From: Deltaproteobacteria bacterium
GTDB lineage: Bacteria; Desulfobacterota; SM23-61
Reading direction: 5' to 3'
NCBI GenBank assembly: GCA_026388915.1
Contig: JAPLIW010000473.1
Location: 1-8,659, forward strand
DNA length: 8,659 nt
The position numbers and the translations under genes are program-made. The notes under the pieces are model-generated. The model did not search any database. It was given only the letters and a program-made list of their open reading frames with translations, and was not told the origin of the DNA. Positions 1 to 4,827 of the stretch are shown piece by piece. Positions within the stretch are counted from its first letter, which is position 1. Every line of letters begins with the position of its first letter.

Positions 1-472
1 GATAACTCAAACCGCACAACTGCCACACCCGCTCCCGAAGGGCGCTCATGACCAGCAGCAGGGACATCCCCTGGTTGATCCCCAGCGAATCCACGTACCG
101 CCAATAGGTCGTTACATACGGCAGCTTGACCCTATTAAATAGGCCGCAGACCACCGCGTCAAACTGAAGATACAGAAAATGCCATACCCGCGTGAATCCG
201 ATAAATAATAGCAACAGGATGCCGTAAACCATGTTGTAGTGCCCCATCTCCGGCATCCGCTCTGGCGGCTTATAGAACCCCTCAAAGATTTCCTTGAAGC
301 TTACCAAATCCAAAAATTTCACCAAGCCCAGCAGTCCACCAAAAGGACTTAATCGCTCCCGACAATATTCATATGCCGTAGAAGGCCCGATTTTACTCGC
401 CTTCGGCTGACCTTCATTTTCCCCTTGATTTTTGTGGCTCCCAGCACTACCCTGATCTTGCATTTTAACCAT
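1..472 (-). CDS. Transposase, IS1380-like DDE family, N-terminal part (runs off the window)
   Basis: The reading frame opens at an ATG (472-470) and stays open to the window edge, giving about 157 residues of a longer protein. A strong Shine-Dalgarno AGGAGGT (486-480 on the minus strand) sits 7 nt upstream and fixes the start; a second in-frame ATG is four codons in. The first 30 residues are polar and disordered-looking. They are followed by FGGLLGLVKFLDLVSF, YKPPERMPEMGHYNMVYGI, LLLLFIGFTRVWHFLYLQFD and YVTTYWRYVDSLGINQGMS. This pattern matches what I recall of the N-terminal region of IS1380-group transposases (Transposase DDE domain group 1). The catalytic DDE residues would lie beyond the window. 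It would bind the element's ends and move the element. Family assignment is from remembered patterns; the partial state is due to the window edge, so intactness cannot be judged. Confidence 0.65.
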   Translation of the reverse strand, partial: MVKMQDQGSAGSHKNQGENEGQPKASKIGPSTAYEYCRERLSPFGGLLGLVKFLDLVSFKEIFEGFYKPPERMPEMGHYNMVYGILLLLFIGFTRVWHFLYLQFDAVVCGLFNRVKLPYVTTYWRYVDSLGINQGMSLLLVMSALRERVWQLCGLSY

Positions 473-483
473 CTGGGTTACCT

Positions 484-526
484 CCTGTTGTTACCGGTTA
501 TGTGGTGATAACCCTACAATAACAGG
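484..526 (-). promoter_or_regulatory. Stem-loop in the transposase leader overlapping its ribosome binding site
   Basis: Two nested inverted repeats are visible. The inner one is GGTTAT (496-501) against ATAACC (508-513) with a 6-nt loop. The outer one is CCTGTTGTT (484-492) against AATAACAGG (518-526), 8 of 9 pairing. In minus-strand RNA the 3' arm includes the first bases of the AGGAGGT Shine-Dalgarno at 486-480. RNA reading in from outside the element would therefore fold over the ribosome site. Such hairpins limit transposase expression from external transcription in IS10 and IS50; that role here is inference. Confidence 0.5.
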
Positions 527-609
527 GGTAGCCCGGATGTTTTATCTTATTTCTCTTATATCGATGCAAGATTCAGGTCACTACAAAATCCCGAAAGGAG
601 GAATGTCGA

Positions 610-1080
610 ATGCGTACAATATTAATTATCGGGGCTATAGTTTTGGCTTTTTTGGCAGGGCAAGTATTTGGAGCTCCAACGGCAAAGTATCTCATAGACT
701 CAACCCCTGGGGAGGATGTGCTGATTAATCTTGACGAGTGGTCTTCGACCCACCCCATAAAACAGGGTGAGTTGGGCCGATCGGATAATGTTTTTTCATC
801 TCCGCGTTCCGCCTTATTTATCGGGACCAATAAGGATCCCAAAGGCATCGGGAGGCATATGCACGTTACTGTGGATGAACTTGTATTTATCTATAAAGGT
901 GAGGGCGAAATGTATATCAACGGCAAGTGGGTGCCAGTGAAGGCGGGTGACCTGCATGTCTGTCCGCGGGGGGTGGCCCATGCTACCCGTGCGCTTCCTG
1001 GGAAAGAATTATTGTCTTTTAATATGTTTTCGCCGCCACAGCCAAAAGGTGCTCACGATCGAGTGATGATCGACGAATGA
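610..1080 (+). CDS. Secreted small cupin-domain protein
   Basis: 156 residues. The ATG at 610 follows AAAGGAGG (595-602) by 7 nt. Residues 1-22 form a signal peptide: a short basic start, a hydrophobic core (ILIIGAIVLAFLAG) and a small-residue cleavage region (VFGA), so the protein is probably exported or lipid-free periplasmic. A single cupin_2-type barrel follows. Motif 1 is GRHMHVTVDE with metal ligands H83, H85 and E90 and the conserved glycine at 97; motif 2 is GDLHVCPRGVAHATR with H124. All four expected metal ligands are present, so a metal-binding, possibly catalytic cupin is likely. The substrate cannot be read from the sequence; exported cupins of this size are often sugar- or small-molecule-binding. 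It stands alone between the IS end and a decayed DUF1080 gene, which might once have been its operon partner. Confidence 0.85.
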   Translation: MRTILIIGAIVLAFLAGQVFGAPTAKYLIDSTPGEDVLINLDEWSSTHPIKQGELGRSDNVFSSPRSALFIGTNKDPKGIGRHMHVTVDELVFIYKGEGEMYINGKWVPVKAGDLHVCPRGVAHATRALPGKELLSFNMFSPPQPKGAHDRVMIDE

Positions 1081-1111
1081 CAATTATCGTGAGAATCAAG
1101 CTAAGCGAAGA

Positions 1112-1287
1112 ATCCGTTGCGTCCATATTCACACGTTCCAGATCACGGCCAAGGGACCGGAAATGACCGTGGTATTCAACGGGGCACCGTTAACGTCCGG
1201 GACAGCAAGTTAGCCCAAGGGCCGTTTGTGCTTCAGTACGCCGGGGGCCCCATCAAGTGGCGCAAGGTGCAGGTCAGGCCGCTGTAA
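1112..1287 (+). pseudogene. 3' remnant of a DUF1080 (3-keto-disaccharide hydrolase domain) gene, frameshifted
   Basis: Two adjoining frames read as consecutive pieces of one protein end. Frame A (from about 1112) gives TFQITAKGPEMTVVFNG (1133-1183). Frame B (from about 1186 to the TAA at 1285-1287) gives TVNVRDSKLAQGPFVLQYAG and then GPIKWRKVQVRPL. Joined, these match the C-terminal beta-strands typical of DUF1080 domains (…ITAKGP…V.(L/F)NG…v.DS.lA.GPi.LQY…vkFR.vqI.PL). A one-base loss near 1181-1186 explains the switch; in frame A translation would stop at 1210-1212. The whole N-terminal part of the domain is missing and no start codon or ribosome site is seen, so this is a relic. The remnant begins within about 30 bp of the cupin stop codon, suggesting a deletion removed the rest. 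Recognition is by eye from memory of the family. Confidence 0.65.
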
Positions 1288-1376
1288 GTAGCTGTGTGAT
1301 GGGTGTAAGGAGGGGTAGCGGGAAGGACCGGGCTGGTTGGGACCGGTCACGGATCACCATTCACGCTTTTCACCGT

Positions 1377-1404
1377 CCCAGTCGGACAGTCTTGCCCGAC
1401 TGGG
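1377..1404. other. Perfect 9-bp G/C-rich hairpin
   Basis: CCCAGTCGG (1377-1385) and CCGACTGGG (1396-1404) are exactly complementary around a 10-nt loop. Neither side is followed by a T-run, so it is not a canonical intrinsic terminator, although it lies where transcripts from the cupin/DUF1080 side (+) and from the small acidic-protein gene (-) converge. The remaining DNA from 1288 to 1485 contains nothing else I can support apart from the weaker stem at 1437-1450. Confidence 0.4.
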
Positions 1405-1436
1405 CGGAATCCAAGATATTGGATTTAATTTATACT

Positions 1437-1450
1437 GCCCAACAATGGGC
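1437..1450 (-). terminator. Weak terminator-like hairpin after the acidic-tailed protein gene
   Basis: GCCCA and TGGGC form a 5-bp stem around a 4-nt loop, 35 nt past the stop codon of the leftward gene that ends at 1486. On the minus strand the stem is followed by AGTATAAATTAAATCC, A/T-rich but without a real U-tract. This is suggestive only. Confidence 0.3.
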
Positions 1451-1485
1451 GAGAAGAAGGAAATTTCATAATTTCATGAACATAC

Positions 1486-1785
1486 CTACTCCCCATTCTC
1501 CGAATCATCGTCTTCCGGTTCCTCGCCCGGATCTTCTTCATCCTTAAAATCCTCACCCATAAAAGTCTGATCTTCTTCGTGCTCGCTCCAGGGCGCGAGG
1601 TTGTATCCTCCCTTGGCGAGCTGTTTCCGTTCTATCGTGGATGCCGATTCCAGGTAAAAATCCGCATCCTCTGGGCCGTAGGGTTCTCCCTTGACGATCA
1701 AAACCGGAAAACCGTCCGTGCTCAGCGGGTATTCGGTGGTAAGCTTTCCTCTCAACAGTTCCCCATCCAAGGTTCTGAGCCTCAT
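1486..1785 (-). CDS. Small acidic-tailed protein of unknown function
   Basis: 99 residues from the ATG at 1785, preceded by GAGAGGGG about 6 nt upstream. A longer reading frame exists up to 1950 but would translate straight through a hairpin array, giving a low-complexity leader (SSSPSGRSSREL), so the internal ATG is preferred. The N-terminal half (1-67) looks like a compact domain: MRLRTLDGELLRGKLTTEY, then FPVLIVKGEPYGPEDADFYL, then ERKQLAKGGY. Residues 68-99 are dominated by Asp/Glu (EHEEDQ…GEDFKDEEDPGEEPEDDDSE), probably a disordered tail. I do not recognise a named family. There is no signal peptide or membrane segment, so it is expected in the cytosol. It lies downstream of the MFS gene on the same strand but 351 bp away, with its own candidate promoter, so it is probably not in that operon. 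Confidence 0.6.
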   Translation of the reverse strand: MRLRTLDGELLRGKLTTEYPLSTDGFPVLIVKGEPYGPEDADFYLESASTIERKQLAKGGYNLAPWSEHEEDQTFMGEDFKDEEDPGEEPEDDDSENGE

Positions 1786-1820
1786 CGATACCCCTCTCGC
1801 GATAGCTTTGCAGGAAAAAT

Positions 1821-1847
1821 TGTATAAAATATCGGGGGACGAATCAA
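1821..1847 (-). promoter_or_regulatory. Candidate sigma-70 promoter for the acidic-tailed protein gene
   Basis: On the minus strand TTGATT (1847-1842) and TATACA (1826-1821) are separated by 15 bp, short of the usual 17. The -10 box is about 35 bp upstream of the ATG at 1785. The boxes are reasonable but the spacing is poor. Confidence 0.35.
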
Positions 1848-1872
1848 GCAACAAAAAAGGCCCATACCGGGG

Positions 1873-2100
1873 CTTGAGGAGCGGGAGCTGAAGCTCCCTT
1901 GAGGAGCGCCCTGACGGGCTTGAGGAACGGGGCTTTGCCCCTTGAGGCAAAAGCTAACCAGGGGAGGAATTTTGCCTCTAGGCTCGAAGGGCCGGTCCCC
2001 GGGATTTAGTCCTTGTCTTTGCCTCAAGCGAAGCGGTCCTCGAGTCACATCCTTGATGTGACGCTCCTCGAGTCCGCCCTTCAGGCGGACGGTCCTCAAA
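1873..2100. repeat. Mirror-image array of eight 11-nt repeats separated by variable hairpins
   Basis: The left half has four copies in + orientation: CTTGAGGAGCG at 1873 and 1898, CTTGAGGAACG at 1919, CTTGAGGCAAA at 1941. The right half has their complements: TTTGCCTCAAG at 2018, CGGTCCTCGAG at 2034, CGCTCCTCGAG at 2062, CGGTCCTCAAA at 2090. Between neighbours lie hairpins whose first and last bases belong to the flanking repeats. On the left they are GGGAGC-TGAA-GCTCCC (1883-1898), GCCC-TGAC-GGGC (1908-1919) and GGGGC-TTT-GCCCC (1929-1941). On the right they are GC-GAA-GC (2028-2034), an 8-bp stem GTCACATC/GATGTGAC (2044-2062) and a 7-bp stem GTCCGCC/GGCGGAC (2072-2090). The centre (1952-2017) contains an additional TTTTGCCTC (1970-1978). 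It occupies most of the 351-bp gene-free stretch between the MFS gene and the acidic-tailed protein gene. Whether it acts as DNA cruciform, RNA or a mobile miniature element is unknown. Confidence 0.85.
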
Positions 2101-2136
2101 GCGGAAGAAATGTCCCTCGATATCTGGGGATGGCGA

Positions 2137-3450
2137 TCAACTCGGGTTATGAGCTTTGCTGGTGGGCGGGTTGGGCGGACGGAGGATGGCGAAGAGCACG
2201 GCACAAACCGTGAAGATGAACGAAAAGGTCACCAGGACGAGAGCATAACTTTCGGTTTTATCGAAAATCCAGCCGGCATAGATGGGCGAAAGAAAAGTGG
2301 CCGTTCCGTACCCGATTCCCATTAGCCCCCGGAGCGTGGCGTAGCTCCCCCTCCCGAAGAAATCCCCGATGAGGGCCCAGTTCAGGGGAGTTGCCCCCAT
2401 AGCGATGGCGAAGGCGATGGGAAAGAAATAGAGGAAGAAGGGGTGATCGCTGAAAACCATTCCCATCATGGCCACAATGTTGGGGATGATACAATAACAG
2501 GAGAGCCGGGCTTTATTCCGGCGATCTCCCATCCACCCCAGGCCAATGGCCAGAGGAATTTGGCAAAATGCAAAGAGGCTCACCAGGTAGGCGCTGGACG
2601 CCTCTTCCATCCCTCTCCATACAAGGATCGGTACAAAATGAGTATTGAGGGCTATGGTAACGAGCAGACGAAGGGAAAGACTAGCCGTTAGCAGCCAGAA
2701 TTGGATGGTCCTCAGGGCCTGGCGAATGCTGAAATGGACATCGTATACGATGGAAGGCGCTGAGGCGCCGGGATCCGAAGGTTTTGTTACCGGCGGCCGT
2801 CCATCGGGGTAGAGCCCCATTTCCTCCGGAGAGCGTCTGATGGGAATCGCCGCGGGAATGGTCACGGCCAGAATCAAGAGACCGGCGAAGATTGTCCCCG
2901 TTCGCCAGCCGTAATTCAAGATGATGAAGGAAAGCAGGGGAGCCATGATCATGCCCCCCACGCATCCGGATGAGGTGATAATCGAAAGCCCTAGCCCTCT
3001 GCGGCGGATAAACCATTTATTGACCGCCGTGGATAGAGGATGGAAAAAACCGGAGTTGTTACCCACGGAAACAACAAAGACGTAAATCAGAAGGAGGGTA
3101 AGAAAACTATGGGCCATAGAGAGGAGGATCAGCCCGATTCCCGCCAGGCTTGCCCCGATCATGATCATCTTGCGGGAGCCGAACCGATCGATCAGATACC
3201 CATAGATCGGTCCATCGATTCCACCCTCCAATCGCGCCGCTCCGTAAAGAAGGGAAATCGCCGCGCTGCTTACCCCCAGGTCACGCTTCAAGGGGAGAAA
3301 AAAGACGGTGAAGCTCTGGTAGATAATTCCGTTGCCCACTCCATTGATCAGGGCACACATGGCCAACACCCACCACCCGTAAAATACTCGGCCCCTCGAG
3401 GTCCGATGAGGCGAGGTGAGCTTGCGAAGAAGGTCAGGATTTTCATTCAT
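2137..3450 (-). CDS. MFS transporter, oxalate/formate antiporter (OFA) / monocarboxylate carrier-like
   Basis: 437 residues, the usual length for a 12-helix MFS carrier of the inner membrane. The N-terminus VFYGWWVLAMCALINGVGNG starts helix 1 in the way typical of OFA/monocarboxylate-type carriers. The MFS loop 2-3 signature is present as GYLIDRFGSRK (84-94), with a second-half counterpart GWMGDRRNKAR (305-315). The central cytosolic loop carries RRSPEEMGLYPDG (205-217), a phrase common in OFA-like carriers. About 12 hydrophobic segments can be counted. The likely substrate is a small mono- or dicarboxylate, but this is not readable from the sequence. The start at 3450 gives a complete first helix, but no Shine-Dalgarno precedes it, and a good promoter ends almost at the ATG (see that entry). 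It is divergent from a small cupin gene (3636), which may be co-regulated. Confidence 0.85.
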   Translation of the reverse strand: MNENPDLLRKLTSPHRTSRGRVFYGWWVLAMCALINGVGNGIIYQSFTVFFLPLKRDLGVSSAAISLLYGAARLEGGIDGPIYGYLIDRFGSRKMIMIGASLAGIGLILLSMAHSFLTLLLIYVFVVSVGNNSGFFHPLSTAVNKWFIRRRGLGLSIITSSGCVGGMIMAPLLSFIILNYGWRTGTIFAGLLILAVTIPAAIPIRRSPEEMGLYPDGRPPVTKPSDPGASAPSIVYDVHFSIRQALRTIQFWLLTASLSLRLLVTIALNTHFVPILVWRGMEEASSAYLVSLFAFCQIPLAIGLGWMGDRRNKARLSCYCIIPNIVAMMGMVFSDHPFFLYFFPIAFAIAMGATPLNWALIGDFFGRGSYATLRGLMGIGYGTATFLSPIYAGWIFDKTESYALVLVTFSFIFTVCAVLFAILRPPNPPTSKAHNPS

Positions 3451-3457
3451 CAGAGTT

Positions 3458-3486
3458 ATGTTACGGATTTAAAAAGTGGATTTCAA
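3458..3486 (-). promoter_or_regulatory. Sigma-70-type promoter for the MFS gene, placing the transcript start at or next to the ATG
   Basis: On the minus strand TTGAAA (3486-3481), a 17-bp spacer and TAACAT (3463-3458) make a good promoter. A start 6-8 nt beyond the -10 box falls at about 3450-3452, next to the ATG at 3450. This would produce a leaderless message, which fits the missing ribosome binding site. Confidence 0.5.
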
Positions 3487-3512
3487 CCTTTTTATTGCAA
3501 GGACGGAAGAAT

Positions 3513-3570
3513 GGAATGATGGAATATTGAAAAGAAATCTTTATTCTATAACCCATTATTCCATCGTTCC
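3513..3570. repeat. 14-bp inverted repeat between the divergent MFS and cupin genes
   Basis: GGAATGATGGAATA (3513-3526) and TATTCCATCGTTCC (3557-3570) are complementary at 13 of 14 positions, around a 30-nt A/T-rich centre. On the + strand the right arm runs into TTTTTT (3571-3576), giving terminator-like geometry just in front of the cupin promoter. It may be a terminator, an operator for the divergent pair, or a common intergenic low-complexity repeat. Confidence 0.5.
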
Positions 3571-3596
3571 TTTTTTATCAGGTTCCCTTATATACT
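3567..3596 (+). promoter_or_regulatory. Candidate promoter for the small cupin gene
   Basis: TATACT (3591-3596) is a good -10 box, about 40 bp upstream of the ATG at 3636. The best -35 at 18 bp spacing is TTCCTT (3567-3572), which is weak and overlaps the right arm of the inverted repeat, so activator help or regulation by that repeat is possible. Confidence 0.4.
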
Positions 3597-3635
3597 AGGG
3601 ATGAATTTCTGTAGCCAAGATCGAAAGGAGGGCTC

Positions 3636-3971
3636 ATGCGTTTCCCGGACTTTATTGAAAAACTTCCCAAGGCTCAGCTTCCCGTTCCAGGAGTGGAAGG
3701 TTTCCTACTTCAGGGGGCAAAACACCAGGTTGCTTTTTTGCGTTCTGACCGGGATATGACCATGCCCGAGCATTCCCATGCCGCCCAGTGGGAGATTCCC
3801 CTGGAGGGAACTGCGGAGGTCACCATCGGAGGGAAGATTCAGATTTTCGGGCCCGGGCAGCCCATCTACGTTCCTGCCGGGGTTCCTCATTCGGGCAAAG
3901 TCAAAGGACCCTATACGGCGATCATTATCTTTGACGCGCCGGACCGGTACAGAACAAAAAAAGACGCATAG
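3636..3971 (+). CDS. Small single-domain cupin protein
   Basis: 111 residues, a typical length for a stand-alone cupin_2 protein. AAAGGAGG (3624-3631) lies 4 nt before the ATG. Motif 1 appears as MPEHSHAAQWE with H46, H48 and E53; motif 2 as GQPIYVPAGVPHSG with G74, P80, G82 and H85. The expected metal ligands are therefore present. There is no signal peptide, so it acts in the cytosol, unlike the exported cupin at 610. The substrate is not recognisable; such proteins range from metal-dependent isomerases and dioxygenases to ligand sensors. It is divergent from the MFS carrier with 185 bp between the start codons, so a joint role in uptake and handling of one compound is possible but unproven. 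Confidence 0.85.
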   Translation: MRFPDFIEKLPKAQLPVPGVEGFLLQGAKHQVAFLRSDRDMTMPEHSHAAQWEIPLEGTAEVTIGGKIQIFGPGQPIYVPAGVPHSGKVKGPYTAIIIFDAPDRYRTKKDA

Positions 3972-4054
3972 GGCAGAGAGCAGAGGGCGAAGAAAAAGCG
4001 GAAGGGAAAGTATCCCCGGGCCTTAGGGGGGGGTTAGGATGATTTCCCATCTGC

Positions 4055-4237
4055 CTACTGGGTTGGGGTTTCTTTCCTTTCAAATTTCAAGCACTGCATC
4101 CCGGAAGCCTGAAAAACCATCTGCGAGGGCATCCCCCTCGATTTAAAACCCAGAGCATGGCACCCACGGGGAAATTTTTTGTCCCAGGTGACGAAGAAAT
4201 GTCGGCATTTAAAACAGTCGATCTTCCCCGGTTTCAT
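4055..4237 (-). CDS. Small four-cysteine protein (CxxC-HFfVTWD type), putative metal binding
   Basis: 60 residues from the ATG at 4237; an in-frame ATG at 4267 would add ten residues (MFFARCGLSL). Neither start has a clear Shine-Dalgarno; the shorter form begins just before the conserved part, as I recall for relatives. The core reads DCFKCRHFFVTWD, then FPRGCHALGFKSRGMPS, then SGMQCLKF. The four cysteines C8, C11, C26 and C49 are suited to one zinc or iron-sulfur site. Small proteins with this pattern occur in many proteobacteria and, as I remember, are sometimes labelled uracil-DNA glycosylase; nothing here has the length or motifs of that enzyme, so I treat such a label as unsupported. It is the last gene of a leftward cluster, 82 bp after the DUF456 gene. 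Function unknown. Confidence 0.75.
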   Translation of the reverse strand: MKPGKIDCFKCRHFFVTWDKKFPRGCHALGFKSRGMPSQMVFQASGMQCLKFERKETPTQ

Positions 4238-4319
4238 GAGTGAAAGGCCGCATCGCGCAAAGAACATAGCGCATGGCGGGAAAAAGGAGAAGGGGCCGGA
4301 GGAAGCTCCCGCCGAGAAT

Positions 4320-4808
4320 TCAAACGATCAATTTCACGACGAAGATTCCGATCATGACGGCCGCGATAATCAGCTTCCCGATCGCTCCGGCCAAAAAGCC
4401 CAGGAGGGTTCCGACTCCGCTTTTCAGGGACGCGGCGGGATCCTTCGTTTTGGCCAGCTCCAGAAGAAAGGCTCCCACAAAAGGCCCCAGAATCAACCCC
4501 GGAAGGCCCCCGAACAAAAGTCCGATGATCGCCCCCAGCAGGGCGCCGGCCATTCCCCAGCGGCTGCCCCCCAGTTTCTTCACCCCCAGAGCCGAGGCAA
4601 AAATTTCCAGGAGGTAGCCCAGGAGCGTCAGGGCGAGCAAACCCAGAAGAGTCATCCAGGAAATCACCGTGAAGCCCGTGTACCAGGCATAGACCAGCGC
4701 GCCCAGCAGAATGAGGGGGGCTCCCGGAAGCCCCGGCAAAACGGAACCCAGGAGCCCGAGGGACATCAGGGCGGCGGTCAGTACCAAAATCAGCGCGTGT
4801 TCGGCCAT
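4320..4808 (-). CDS. DUF456 family membrane protein
   Basis: 162 residues, the normal size for DUF456. The start at 4808 follows GGGAGA by 6 nt; the frame is open further upstream to 4937, but that part overlaps the kinase gene and reads as arginine-rich noise. The sequence is almost wholly hydrophobic. Hallmarks are LPGLPGAPLILLGAL (24-38) after the first helix, VKKLGGSRWGMAGALLGAI (77-95) and GLPGLILGPFVGAFLLEL (101-118), matching the glycine/proline-rich repeated pattern of the family. Roughly four to five membrane segments are likely, in the inner membrane. The biochemical role of DUF456 is not known. It begins 19 bp after the stop of the kinase gene on the same strand, so the two are very probably cotranscribed. 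Confidence 0.88.
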   Translation of the reverse strand: MAEHALILVLTAALMSLGLLGSVLPGLPGAPLILLGALVYAWYTGFTVISWMTLLGLLALTLLGYLLEIFASALGVKKLGGSRWGMAGALLGAIIGLLFGGLPGLILGPFVGAFLLELAKTKDPAASLKSGVGTLLGFLAGAIGKLIIAAVMIGIFVVKLIV

Positions 4809-4827
4809 GGTTTTCTCCCGGCGGCCC

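Larger units (their letters stand above)
1..536 (-). mobile_element. One end of an insertion sequence (IS1380-like), transposase 5' side
   Basis: The transposase start is followed, outward, by about 64 bp of noncoding DNA. This ends in a G/C-rich stretch, gggg-tagcccgg (525-536), after which composition changes abruptly to T-rich DNA (540-562). On the minus strand the edge reads CCGGGCTACCCCTG, a plausible terminal repeat beginning with CC as in IS1380-group elements. The other end and its matching inverted repeat lie outside the window, so the exact boundary and any target duplication are inferred only. The insertion lies upstream of the secreted cupin gene without interrupting it. Confidence 0.5.

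Noticed and set aside
1786..1950. N-terminal extension of the acidic-tailed protein up to an ATG at 1950
   Set aside because: The extension would translate the hairpin array and a promoter-like stretch into low-complexity sequence; the ATG at 1785 has its own ribosome site.
1873..2100. CRISPR array
   Set aside because: The repeats are only 11 nt, the intervals are self-complementary hairpins rather than unique spacers, orientation flips midway, and there are no cas genes.
3389..3404. CCTCGAGGTCCG in the MFS gene as a further copy of the array repeat
   Set aside because: The match is partial, there is no adjoining hairpin, and it lies in the coding sequence for the conserved N-terminal part of the carrier; likely chance.
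4275..4313. GGCGGGA/TCCCGCC inverted repeat as terminator after DUF456
   Set aside because: The stem is only 7 bp with a 25-nt loop and no T-run, and the same-strand four-cysteine gene follows at once.
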